Part shown: positions 1 to 5,218 of the stretch, in pieces | Layout of the letters: each line of letters opens with the position of its first letter | Position numbering within the stretch: the stretch's first letter is position 1 | Assembly: GCA_017861495.1 (NCBI GenBank) | Contig: JAGFXW010000226.1 | Coordinates: forward strand, 1 to 5,218 | Direction: 5' to 3' | DNA length: 5,218 nt | From: Bacillota bacterium | GTDB taxonomy: Bacteria; Bacillota_C; Negativicutes; CTSoil-072 | Position numbers and translations under genes: made by a program | The notes under the pieces: model-generated | What the model was told of the DNA's origin: nothing | Databases searched by the model: none | What the model saw: the letters and a program-made list of their open reading frames with translations, nothing else

Positions 1-75
1 GAAAAAGACGGGCAAGACCACAGTGCCTTGGTACAATACTATGAAAAAATGGCGAAAGTCGAAGTGAAACGTTAA
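1..75 (+). CDS. garR: 2-hydroxy-3-oxopropionate (tartronate semialdehyde) reductase, C-terminal end (partial)
   Basis: The window opens inside a reading frame whose last 24 codons end at TAA (73-75). The visible peptide contains DHSALVQYYEKMAKVEVKR, which closely resembles the C-terminus of GarR/GlxR-type enzymes of the 3-hydroxyisobutyrate dehydrogenase superfamily, where D-H-S-A-L and Y-Y-E-K form part of the last helix. Known role of the family: NAD(P)H-dependent reduction of tartronate semialdehyde to D-glycerate in the cytosol. The catalytic lysine and Rossmann motif lie outside the window and cannot be checked. The next gene downstream encodes a GarL/HpaI-type aldolase whose product would be this enzyme's substrate, which supports the call. 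A 3-hydroxyisobutyrate dehydrogenase of another specificity remains possible. Confidence 0.75.
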   Translation, partial: EKDGQDHSALVQYYEKMAKVEVKR

Positions 76-93
76 GAAATCCTTTTGCCTGCT

Positions 94-128
94 GTTTGGG
101 TTGGCAGAGTGATTCTGCCAGCCCAAAC
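94..128 (+). repeat. Intergenic stem-loop between garR and the aldolase gene
   Basis: Arms 94-108 and 114-128 form a 15-bp stem with one internal T-G wobble (101/121) and a 5-nt loop GTGAT. The 3' side is followed by ATATATTATG and not by a run of T, so it is not a canonical intrinsic terminator. In the middle of an apparent operon it more likely acts as a processing or stability element, or as a partial terminator that sets the reductase:aldolase ratio. Confidence 0.6.
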
Positions 129-158
129 ATATATTATGAGGCTGAAAAATTAAAGATC

Positions 159-163
159 GGGAG
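159..163 (+). promoter_or_regulatory. Ribosome binding site deciding the aldolase start
   Basis: GGGAG lies 8 nt before ATG 172 but only 2 nt before the upstream in-frame TTG at 166. The spacing favours ATG 172 as the true start, which removes two residues (M-K) from the longest open frame. Confidence 0.7.
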
Positions 164-171
164 AGTTGAAA

Positions 172-945
172 ATGTTTAAGAATGCGTTGAAAGAAAAGCT
201 GGACCGGGGAGAATTGACCCTTGGTTTGTTTGTCCCCTTCTATGCTCCGTCGCTGGTGGAAATCATAGGGTATGCCGGTTTGGATTTTATCGTTTTTGAC
301 AATGAGCATGGGTGTTTTACCGATGCGCAAATTGAAGAACTGATCCGGGCTGCCGAAGTGAGCGGTGTAACGCCCATGGTTCGTGTATCCTACGATCCTT
401 CCTCGATCCAAAAGGCGTTGGACCGGGGCGCGCGGGGCGTCCAGGTACCGATGGTCAACACGAAGGCGGATGCGGAAGCGGTTGTACGCAAAGTGAAGTT
501 TCCGCCGGTCGGCACGAGGGGCGCCGCTTATTCCGTAAGGGCTGCGAAGTTCGGCAGTCTCAGCGGAAAAGAGTATTTGGATGCGGCCGATGCCAATACG
601 TTGGTCAGCGTGCATATTGAAACGATGGAAGCGGTCAAGAATTTTGACGAGATTACCAGCGTGCCTGGGATCAACATCGCCTTCATTGGGCCTACGGATT
701 TGTCCGTTTCCATGGGTTACAAGGCAGAGGGGCCGAAGCATCCGGAAGTAAAAGCGATGATTGAAGATCTGTTGCGCCGGGGCCGGGAAAAAGGCATTAT
801 CATGGGTGTGATGGCCGGCAGCATTGAAGATATTCCCCGCTGCGCCTCGTTGGGAGCCAGGTTTGTTACCCTTGTTTCTTCGGGACTGATTTCGGCGAAA
901 TTTAAAGAAATGGTTAAAGTAGGGAGAAGCGAAACCGCAAAATAA
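172..945 (+). CDS. garL: HpcH/HpaI-family class II aldolase (2-dehydro-3-deoxyglucarate aldolase-like)
   Basis: A 257-residue protein, the normal length for HpcH/HpaI aldolases. These are metal-dependent TIM-barrel enzymes of the cytosol that cleave 2-keto-3-deoxy acids to pyruvate plus an aldehyde. Counting from ATG 172, the family's key positions are present: FDNEH with the catalytic-base histidine at 46, the substrate arginine in MVRVSYDP (R71), the VPMVNT strand near 93-97, the metal ligand Glu in HIET (E150) and the metal ligand Asp in IGPTDLS (D176). The PPVGTRG loop near 112-117 is also typical. The start rests on GGGAG 8 nt upstream. The gene sits 96 nt after a GarR-like reductase, so glucarate/galactarate breakdown (5-keto-4-deoxyglucarate to pyruvate and tartronate semialdehyde) is the most likely pathway. 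The family is hard to tell apart by sequence, so HpaI, RhmA or another hydroxy-keto-acid aldolase remains possible. No break or missing residue is seen. Confidence 0.85.
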   Translation: MFKNALKEKLDRGELTLGLFVPFYAPSLVEIIGYAGLDFIVFDNEHGCFTDAQIEELIRAAEVSGVTPMVRVSYDPSSIQKALDRGARGVQVPMVNTKADAEAVVRKVKFPPVGTRGAAYSVRAAKFGSLSGKEYLDAADANTLVSVHIETMEAVKNFDEITSVPGINIAFIGPTDLSVSMGYKAEGPKHPEVKAMIEDLLRRGREKGIIMGVMAGSIEDIPRCASLGARFVTLVSSGLISAKFKEMVKVGRSETAK

Positions 946-970
946 TTTTAAATCGGTGAAGATTTACATG

Positions 971-998
971 GGCACGCGGCAGTACGTGCCTTTTGTGT
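971..998 (+). terminator. Rho-independent terminator-like hairpin after the aldolase gene
   Basis: GGCACG (971-976) pairs with CGTGCC (985-990) around an 8-nt loop and is followed by TTTTGTGTT. It has six GC-rich pairs and a short T-tract, and sits 25 nt after the stop codon. The stem is short, so termination may be partial. Confidence 0.55.
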
Positions 999-1007
999 TA
1001 GGGTCGG

Positions 1008-1035
1008 TTGCTATAGGAAAATTTAATGATATAAT
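1008..1035 (+). promoter_or_regulatory. Sigma-A-type promoter of the gltA-like gene
   Basis: -35 TTGCTA (1008-1013, 4 of 6 to consensus), a 16-nt spacer and a perfect -10 TATAAT (1030-1035). Predicted start of transcription is near 1042, giving a leader of only about 23 nt before GTG 1065. No operator-like repeat is obvious around it. Confidence 0.65.
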
Positions 1036-1064
1036 GTTAAGAAGAAATGTGGGGGGTGAAATCG

Positions 1065-2400
1065 GTGCGAATTGATAAAATCAGCGATTTTAGTCGGGAC
1101 CGGCTGTCATTTGACGAAATGGATGAAGGCTTCACAACGAAGGAAGCGATAAACGAAGCCAAACGGTGCTTAAATTGTCCAAAACCGCTATGCCGTACAG
1201 GCTGTCCGATAGAAAATGAAATTCCCGGCTTTGAATGCGATCATTGCAAAGCGCAGCAACCTGCCGGCTGTTTGCGGGCGGGTATGTCCCCATGAAAAAC
1301 AGTGTGAAGCGGCGTGTGTGTTGACCAAGAAGGGGAATGGCATCAAGATTGGCAAGCTGGAACGTTTTATTGCCGATTTTGATGCTGAAATGGGTATTAC
1401 CACGTTGCGCAAAGGAGCAGGAGAAAAAGGCAAGGTCGCTGTAATTGGATCTGGTCCGGCCGGGTTGACGGTTGCTGGAGATTTGGCAAAAGAAGGGTTT
1501 CTGGTTACGGTGTTTGAGGGCCAGTCTGAACCTGGTGGCGTTCTGCTCTACGGTATACCTGATTTCCGCCTGAACAAAGAAGTAGTGCGACGTGAAATTC
1601 AGCGTATTGAACGACTGGGAGTCATTTTTCAGACCGGTGTATTTGTTGGGCGGGATGTTACGGTTGACCAGCTGATGGACCAAGGGTTTGATGCGGTCTT
1701 TATTGGTACAGGTACGGCCTTGCCACGGGAATTAATGCTTCCGGGAAAAGACCTGACCGGCATTGTGCAGGCAACTTATTTGTTAGGAATGACAGCGTTG
1801 TTTAACCAGGGGAGCTTGGACCGCAGTGAAGTGCCGGTGAATCCCGGCGACAAGGTCGTTGTGATCGGGGCCGGCAATGTCGCGATTGATGCTGCCCGAA
1901 CGGCTTTGCGTTTTGGCGCTGCTTCGGTGACAGTAGTCTATCGCTCAACAGAAGACGACATTACAGCGTTGCGTTCGGAATACGAGCATGCCTGCAAGGA
2001 AGGTGTTCATTTTCGGTGGCTTGTCAATCCGGTTGGTTATGAAGGCCAGTCTGAAGTGTCTGGGCTTAGGGTAGCGTTACAAGAGAAAACAGATGAGGGG
2101 AATCTACAGCGTACCGGACAGGAAGACCTGATTCCTGCCAGCAAGGTAGTTCTTGCTGTGGGCCAGAGACCGGCCGCGCGTATCGTTTCAACCACTAGTG
2201 GAATCGATATAGACTGCAAAGGCTATGTAGTGACGAAAGAGCGTCCATATGGCATGACGACCCGACGCGGAGTTTTTGCCGGCGGCGATGTTGTGCATGA
2301 GCCTGCCACAGTAGTGCTGGCGATGAAGGAAGCAAAAAAAGTTGCAGCCGGCATTGCACAGTATGTAGATGCCAAAAAACTGCTGGAAGAGTGCGAGTAA
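1065..2400 (+). pseudogene. gltA: Glutamate synthase small-subunit-type oxidoreductase (GltA/GltD/NfnL-like), broken by internal deletion and frameshift
   Basis: Family role: FAD and Fe-S flavoprotein that moves electrons from NADPH, as stand-alone GltA, the GOGAT small subunit GltD, or NfnL. The likely start is GTG 1065, 8 nt after a GGGGGG ribosome site (1051-1056). In this frame the N-terminus carries four cysteines of the first 4Fe-4S motif (RCLNCPKPLCRTGCP; C35, C38, C43, C47), then IPGF at 1221-1232, and the frame runs out at 1295. The rest is in the next frame, open to TAA 2398-2400. It holds the second cysteine set (CGRVCPHEKQCEAAC), the FAD motif VIGSGPAG (1435-1464 region), the NADPH motif VIGAGNVA (around 1855-1885) and the C-terminal FAGGD. 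Relatives normally have about 21 residues between IPGF and LPAVCGRVCP. Only about nine remain here, so about 12 codons (near 35 nt) are lost at about 1232-1237, together with the frame. ATG 1216 opens the second frame but has no ribosome site, and its first residues are out-of-frame noise. A ferredoxin-NADP reductase partner (nfnS) is not adjacent. The symbol gltA here is the glutamate-synthase usage and does not mean citrate synthase. Confidence 0.8.
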
Positions 2401-2443
2401 CACAGATTAAGCGCAAAGTAAACGGAATAATGGTACACAAATT

Positions 2444-2486
2444 ATAGCCGGTGGAGAATATAACAATAACTCCACCGGCTATTTCT
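2444..2486 (+). terminator. Strong hairpin terminator after the gltA-like gene
   Basis: ATAGCCGGTGGAG (2444-2456) and CTCCACCGGCTAT (2470-2482) form a perfect 13-bp stem around a 13-nt A-rich loop, 44 nt after the stop codon, followed by TTTCTGTGT. Beyond a small internal loop, ACACA (2435-2439) can also pair with TGTGT (2486-2490). The T-tract is short but the stem is long and GC-rich. Confidence 0.75.
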
Positions 2487-2562
2487 GTGTATAAGAATGT
2501 ATTTACTTTTGGCATGGGGTGAAGAAGATGGTAACTATTTTTTAAAACGGGTCGCATATTTG

Positions 2563-2600
2563 AAGTTTTTTGTCAGCAGAGCTGCTGTTCATAAAAACTT
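2563..2600 (+). repeat. Two-part inverted repeat upstream of the 2619 promoter
   Basis: An outer stem AAGTTTTT (2563-2570) with AAAAACTT (2593-2600) encloses an inner stem CAGCAG (2574-2579) with CTGCTG (2582-2587), separated by a small asymmetric internal loop. The inner arms are only 2 nt apart, so at RNA level the tip must open; at DNA level it is a near-palindrome. It could be a regulator site or part of a terminator. It lies 19 nt upstream of the -35 box at 2619. Confidence 0.45.
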
Positions 2601-2608
2601 TTCATTTG

Positions 2609-2626
2609 TGTAACAAATTTGTCACA
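2609..2626. promoter_or_regulatory. 18-bp near-perfect palindrome, probable operator
   Basis: TGTAACAAATTTGTCACA has eight of nine base pairs symmetric (only A2612/C2623 fails). It covers the whole -35 box of the promoter at 2619-2646, the usual place for a repressor site. The TGT..ACA ends and the 18-bp size recall CRP/FNR-superfamily sites, but it is not an exact CRP, FNR or Rex consensus, so the regulator is unassigned. Confidence 0.55.
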
Positions 2627-2646
2627 TTTGCGCGTTATTCTATAAG
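2619..2646 (+). promoter_or_regulatory. Sigma-A-type promoter for the small membrane peptide and DUF4405 gene
   Basis: -35 TTGTCA (2619-2624, 5 of 6), a 16-nt spacer and -10 TATAAG (2641-2646, 5 of 6). Predicted transcription start is near 2653. No strong terminator lies between it and the gene at 2900, so both downstream frames may share the transcript. Confidence 0.65.
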
Positions 2647-2677
2647 TAACAGCTAAGTTGGAAGGGGGGCGCAACTC

Positions 2678-2767
2678 TTGGGAGTTCTATCATATTTTAT
2701 TGTTGCCGTCTTCTTTATCACAATGTATTATGTAGCCTGTGTTATGATTTCTAAAATATGGAGATGA
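2678..2767 (+). CDS. Small hydrophobic peptide, single membrane helix (29 aa), function unknown
   Basis: A TTG start (2678) sits 8 nt after a very strong ribosome site, GAAGGGGGG (2661-2669), which lies just downstream of a good promoter. The 29-residue product begins MGVLSYFIVAVFF and ends in the basic tail SKIWR. Residues 3-24 are almost wholly hydrophobic or aromatic, long enough for one membrane span, and the C-terminal K and R suggest that this end faces the cytoplasm. Size and layout recall small accessory subunits of membrane complexes (for example CydX- or KdpF-type peptides), but no specific family motif is recognised. The next gene, 132 nt downstream, encodes a two-helix membrane protein, so the two may be made together. 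The position and ribosome site support a real gene; the TTG start and short length keep confidence moderate. Confidence 0.5.
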   Translation: MGVLSYFIVAVFFITMYYVACVMISKIWR

Positions 2768-2775
2768 TAAAATTG

Positions 2776-2819
2776 ATGGTTCTCTTTTAAGAGTATTATG
2801 GTTCTCTTTTAAGAGTATT
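2776..2819 (+). repeat. Exact 22-bp tandem duplication with internal dyad
   Basis: Two identical 22-bp units (2776-2797 and 2798-2819) begin ATGGTTCTC and are followed by a degenerate start of a third (2820-2825). Each unit contains CTCTTTTAAGAG, a dyad with 5-bp arms. The repeat lies in the untranslated space between the 29-residue peptide and the gene at 2900. No start codon with a ribosome site makes use of the open frame through it. Confidence 0.85.
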
Positions 2820-2899
2820 AAGGTTACTGTTTGTGATGCGGATAGAATAAAAATCGGTAGGACAGTTAAGGATATTGTGAATAACGAAAGGGGAATTGA

Positions 2900-3205
2900 A
2901 TGATGAGAAAAGTTACATCCATTATATTGGCGGTTGCATTCATTATTGTATCTGTATCAGGAATACAGATGATTGTTACACCCAAGTCGCAAAATTTCCA
3001 GCAGCAAATTGCAGTTGGTTATGATGGCAATAAAGCGAAAGCCGAGACGCCTTTTTATCCTAAGAAAGCGCATGAGTGGGCGGGATACCTCTTCATTGGA
3101 GCGGGATTAGTACACTTGGTCCTGAATGGAAGACCCATGCTTTCTTATGTGGGCATCAGGAAAAAGAATATCAAGCTGGAAAGCAAAAAAATGCTTAATG
3201 ATTAA
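2900..3205 (+). CDS. DUF4405-type two-helix membrane protein, possible haem-binding cytochrome b-like subunit
   Basis: A 101-residue protein with the ribosome site AAAGGGG (2887-2893). ATG 2900 is 6 nt away and ATG 2903 is 9 nt away, so either could be used. There are two hydrophobic helices, about residues 5-27 and 60-76. The segment between them (about 28-55) is polar and would lie outside the membrane or in the cell-wall/periplasmic space. The second helix carries KAHEWAGYLF and GLVHLVLNGRPML: H58 and H72 are 14 residues apart, the spacing seen for stacked haem-b ligands on one helix, and the H-x-x-x-N pattern is typical of DUF4405 proteins. A short basic tail (RKKNIKLESKK) suggests a cytoplasmic C-terminus. 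Haem binding is an inference, since two histidines on a single helix would need a second helix or a dimer to complete two sites. The last codons form the 5' arm of a terminator. No partner oxidoreductase is seen in the window. Confidence 0.7.
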   Translation: MMRKVTSIILAVAFIIVSVSGIQMIVTPKSQNFQQQIAVGYDGNKAKAETPFYPKKAHEWAGYLFIGAGLVHLVLNGRPMLSYVGIRKKNIKLESKKMLND

Positions 3206-3227
3206 TCTACTCATTAAGCATTTTTTT
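3185..3227. terminator. Bidirectional terminator at the end of the DUF4405 gene
   Basis: Positions 3185-3201 and 3211-3227 form a perfect 17-bp stem around a 9-nt loop. Its core is AATGCTTAATGA / TCATTAAGCATT, with seven A on the left and seven T on the right. The A and T runs let it work for transcripts from either side, including the remnant minus-strand regulator gene ending at 3276. The left arm overlaps the last codons and stop of the DUF4405 gene. Confidence 0.9.
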
Positions 3228-3232
3228 GTGGT

Positions 3233-3270
3233 TTCAAGGCAATGAATTAGTCATTGCTAGCTGCTTTGAA
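3233..3270. repeat. Hairpin between the two converging genes
   Basis: GCAATGA (3239-3245) pairs with TCATTGC (3251-3257) around the loop ATTAG; outside it TTCAA (3233-3237) can pair with TTGAA (3266-3270). There is no T-run on either side. It lies just after the stop of the minus-strand remnant and may be a leftover of that gene's 3' end. Confidence 0.4.
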
Positions 3271-3275
3271 TGGTT

Positions 3276-3446
3276 CTAATCCTCTAGGGCAGATGGCTCG
3301 TAATGAGTATTAAAACCGTATTCTTTTAGTCTTCGGTACAAGGTGGTTTTCGAAATGCCTAATAAATCGGAGACGGCGGAGGTGTCATTATTCATTTTGA
3401 ACCTGTCAAACCGTTCAATATTCCGCCTGGCAGCATTGCTAATCCT
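3276..3446 (-). pseudogene. C-terminal remnant of a Fis-type helix-turn-helix transcription regulator
   Basis: On the minus strand the frame from 3446 down to the stop at 3278-3276 encodes a peptide containing VSDLLGISKTTLYRRLKEYG. This is the hallmark of the Fis-type HTH_8 domain that ends sigma-54-dependent activators and related regulators: helix, turn around G-I-S-K, then the recognition helix T-T-L-Y-R-R-L. An ATG at 3395 would give only 39 residues and lacks a ribosome site. Going upstream, the same frame meets stops at 3447-3449 and again about 14 codons earlier, and no AAA+ or sensor domain can be found before the glnN promoter. The gene has therefore lost its front and decayed. The peptide alone holds little more than the DNA-binding hairpin and is probably not expressed. 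Confidence 0.7.
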
Positions 3447-3526
3447 TTAAAACACATGCTGAATACGAGAAGTTTTCGTGCAATTTTAACTTTGGGAGAG
3501 AAAATAAAAAATAGTAACGCACCATC

Positions 3527-3554
3527 TATACAAATAGAATTTTTATGGTATAAT
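3527..3554 (+). promoter_or_regulatory. Promoter of glnN with extended -10
   Basis: TATAAT (3549-3554) is preceded by TGG, which makes an extended -10 (TGnTATAAT), with a weaker -35 TATACA (3527-3532, 4 of 6) at a 16-nt spacer. Predicted transcription start is near 3561, which leaves a leader of about 200 nt before the glnN start, unusually long and consistent with leader control. Confidence 0.65.
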
Positions 3555-3577
3555 AAATCATGTGAAATGAAAGATTT

Positions 3578-3626
3578 GAGTCAATGGCGACTCCTCACCT
3601 GTGTAAGGGAGGAGTCTATTTTTTTT
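3578..3626 (+). promoter_or_regulatory. glnN leader attenuator: ANTAR-like hexaloop hairpin overlapping an intrinsic terminator
   Basis: Terminator: GACTCCTC (3589-3596) pairs with GAGGAGTC (3609-3616); inside, past a bulged A, CCT pairs with AGG around the loop GTGTA, and a T-run (3619-3626) follows. Alternative hairpin: GAGTC (3578-3582) pairs with GACTC (3589-3593) around the 6-nt loop AATGGC. The two structures share 3589-3593 and cannot coexist. An A at loop position 1 and a G at loop position 4 match the known rule for targets of ANTAR-domain antiterminator proteins (NasR, EutV, NitR), in which the second hairpin overlaps the terminator. The expected first hairpin (P1) is not clear: just upstream only a weaker stem AAATC/GATTT or TCAT/ATGA can be drawn. 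No ANTAR gene is in the window. Attenuation is well supported; the ANTAR assignment is an inference. Confidence 0.65.
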
Positions 3627-3763
3627 GGGTAAATTAAGGGCGCAAGAATTTCATTTTCTACTAATAGGGGTTTACGGTTTTGGTTTCAGTCGGGTCGGTG
3701 AAAATTTCTAATTTCTGGCTACAACCACAACACGTTATTAAAAAATTTAAGGAGGCCTGTTTA

Positions 3764-5218
3764 ATGAGTATTTTTGGATCAAATGTATTTAATGATGCAG
3801 TAATGAGGGAACGTCTTCCTAAAGCTACCTATAAAGCTTTGAAGAAGACAATTGACCAGGGTCTTTCTTTAGATCCGGCTGTTGCGGACGTCGTAGCAAC
3901 CGCTATGAAAGATTGGGCAATCGAAAAAGGTGCAACACATTTTACCCATTGGTTCCAACCGATGACTGGCATCACCGCAGAGAAACATGATGCATTTATC
4001 GCTCCGACTGACGATGGTAAAGCTATCTTGGAATTTTCAGGAAAAGAGCTGATCAAAGGCGAGCCTGATGCGTCCTCATTCCCGTCTGGCGGTCTGAGAG
4101 CTACTTTCGAAGCTCGTGGCTATACTGCCTGGGATTGCACATCGCCAGCTTTTGTAAAAGACGATTCATTATGTATTCCTACCGCGTTCTGTTCTTACAC
4201 CGGCGAAGCTTTGGATAAGAAAACCCCGCTGCTGCGTTCAATGGAAGCGCTTTCCAAACAAGCCTTACGCGTATTAAAAGCTATGGGCAATACTACTTCC
4301 ACTAAAGTTATAACGACTGTGGGACCGGAACAAGAGTATTTCTTGATTGATAAAAATTTGTTTGATCAAAGAAAAGACCTTATCTATACGGGCAGAACGC
4401 TTTTTGGTGCGATGGCTCCGAAGGGTCAGGAATTGGAAGATCATTACTTTGGTTCGATCAAAGAAAGAATTTCCGCTTACATGAAAGAATTGGACGAAGA
4501 GCTCTGGAAGCTTGGCGTTGCCGCAAAAACGAAGCACAACGAAGTTGCGCCTGCGCAACACGAATTGGCTCCAATCTTCAGCACGACCAACATTGCTACC
4601 GACCATAACCAACTTACCATGGATATCATGAAAAAAGTTGCTTTGCGCCATGATCTTGTATGCCTGCTGCATGAGAAACCGTTTGCAGGGATTAATGGTT
4701 CCGGCAAGCACAACAACTGGTCTATGGGAACGGACGACGGCATGAACCTGTTGGATCCAGGTCATAATCCGCATGACAACATACAGTTCCTCGTGTTCTT
4801 ATGTGCTGTTATCAAAGCAGTCGATGAGTATGCTGATTTGTTGCGGGTATCCGCTGCTAATGCGGGTAACGATCATCGCCTTGGCGCCAATGAAGCTCCT
4901 CCTGCGATTATTTCCATCTTCTTAGGAGATCAACTGCAAGATATCTTCGAACAACTTGCAAATGGCGCTGCAACTACTTCGATAGTGGGTGGTCATATGG
5001 AAATCGGTGTTGCCACGCTTCCGGCCCTGCCGAAAGATGCCACCGATAGAAACAGAACTTCCCCATTTGCCTTCACCGGTAATAAATTTGAATTCAGAAT
5101 GGTTCCGTCTTCAGGATCCATTGCAGGGCCTAACTTTATTCTGAATACGATTGTTGCGGAAATATTGGATGAAATTGCGGGCAGATTGGAAAAAGCTTCG
5201 GATGTGGATGCTGAAATT
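3764..5218 (+). CDS. glnN: Glutamine synthetase type III (GlnN), N-terminal 485 residues (cut by window end)
   Basis: Makes glutamine from glutamate, ammonia and ATP in the cytosol; class III enzymes are large dodecamers of about 700 residues per subunit, so roughly 200-240 residues are missing beyond the window. The start ATG 3764 follows AAGGAGG (3749-3755) by 8 nt. The frame is open to the last base. Residues 1-170 hold the GSIII-specific N-terminal part, with [19 protein letters not shown] near 106-124. Catalytic features follow: [11 protein letters not shown] (186-196) with metal-binding glutamates, [13 protein letters not shown] (258-270, the class III signature), [16 protein letters not shown] (305-320, nucleotide-binding region), and [16 protein letters not shown] (366-381). 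GSIII lacks the adenylylation control of class I. Here the long leader with an attenuator hairpin (3578-3626) probably sets expression by nitrogen status. No frame break or missing key residue is seen in the part shown. Confidence 0.96.
   Translation, partial: MSIFGSNVFNDAVMRERLPKATYKALKKTIDQGLSLDPAVADVVATAMKDWAIEKGATHFTHWFQPMTGITAEKHDAFIAPTDDGKAILEFSGKELIKGEPDASSFPSGGLRATFEARGYTAWDCTSPAFVKDDSLCIPTAFCSYTGEALDKKTPLLRSMEALSKQALRVLKAMGNTTSTKVITTVGPEQEYFLIDKNLFDQRKDLIYTGRTLFGAMAPKGQELEDHYFGSIKERISAYMKELDEELWKLGVAAKTKHNEVAPAQHELAPIFSTTNIATDHNQLTMDIMKKVALRHDLVCLLHEKPFAGINGSGKHNNWSMGTDDGMNLLDPGHNPHDNIQFLVFLCAVIKAVDEYADLLRVSAANAGNDHRLGANEAPPAIISIFLGDQLQDIFEQLANGAATTSIVGGHMEIGVATLPALPKDATDRNRTSPFAFTGNKFEFRMVPSSGSIAGPNFILNTIVAEILDEIAGRLEKASDVDAEI

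Noticed and set aside
166..171. TTG at 166 as start of the aldolase
   Set aside because: Only 2 nt separate it from the GGGAG ribosome site; ATG 172 has the proper 8-nt spacing and gives the usual family N-terminus.
1216..1295. Programmed ribosomal frameshift joining the two gltA-like frames
   Set aside because: There is no clear slippery sequence with a downstream structure, and about 12 residues normally present in the linker are missing, which a frameshift would not restore. A deletion explains it better.
1132..1683. Minus-strand open frame of 183 codons over the gltA-like gene, and the other shorter minus-strand frames at 528-713, 1188-1433, 2037-2557, 3829-4056 and 4274-4774
   Set aside because: All lie opposite well-supported plus-strand genes, have no recognisable domain and no convincing ribosome site; they are shadows of the real frames.
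2529..2546. Five-codon frame (MVTIF) with GGGGTGAAGAAG upstream
   Set aside because: It is too short to interpret and has no promoter of its own after the terminator at 2444-2486; possibly a chance ribosome-like site or a remnant.
2776..2819. CRISPR-like repeat
   Set aside because: There are only two directly abutting copies without spacers; it is a simple tandem duplication.
2748..2902. Open frame of about 50 codons running through the 22-bp tandem repeat to the start of the DUF4405 gene
   Set aside because: It has no ATG, GTG or TTG near its beginning and no ribosome site, and it crosses a 22-bp duplication (not a multiple of three), so it is unlikely to be coding.
3561..3763. T-box or known glutamine riboswitch in the glnN leader
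   Set aside because: No T-box motif or recognisable glutamine-riboswitch core is seen; only the overlapping hairpin/terminator pair can be supported.

Overview
The window looks like chromosomal DNA of an anaerobic, Firmicutes-type bacterium. The reasons are strong AGGAGG-like ribosome sites, GTG and TTG starts, sigma-A-like promoters, hairpin terminators, a class III glutamine synthetase and a stand-alone GltA/NfnL-type flavoprotein. The style of the proteins suggests the Negativicutes (Sporomusa/Pelosinus relatives), but this is an impression of sequence similarity and has not been tested by any search.

Left part (1-945): the last 24 codons of a GarR-type tartronate semialdehyde reductase are followed, after an intergenic stem-loop, by an HpcH/HpaI-family class II aldolase. 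The pair fits the lower part of glucarate/galactarate breakdown: the aldolase splits 5-keto-4-deoxyglucarate into pyruvate and tartronate semialdehyde, and the reductase turns the latter into glycerate. A terminator-like hairpin follows.

Middle part (1008-2490): a good promoter drives a GltD/GltA/NfnL-like glutamate synthase small-subunit-type oxidoreductase. It is broken near residue 56 by an internal deletion of roughly 12 codons that also shifts the frame, so it is annotated as a pseudogene. A 13-bp perfect terminator stem follows.

Region 2500-3230: a promoter with an 18-bp near-perfect palindrome over its -35 box, then an unlisted 29-residue membrane peptide with a strong ribosome site, an exact 22-bp tandem duplication, and a two-helix membrane protein of DUF4405 type with two histidines 14 residues apart in its second helix (possible haem ligands). 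A 17-bp bidirectional terminator closes this unit.

Right part (3230-5218): a decayed minus-strand remnant of a Fis-type helix-turn-helix regulator, then the promoter and leader of glnN (class III glutamine synthetase, cut by the window end). The leader holds two mutually exclusive hairpins: a terminator and, upstream and overlapping it, a 5-bp stem with a hexanucleotide loop AATGGC. An A at loop position 1 and a G at position 4 are the known signature of ANTAR antiterminator targets, so this is a candidate nitrogen-responsive attenuator. It is the most interesting regulatory element in the window. Together, the broken GOGAT-like gene and the intact, attenuator-controlled glutamine synthetase point to nitrogen assimilation as the theme of the right half.
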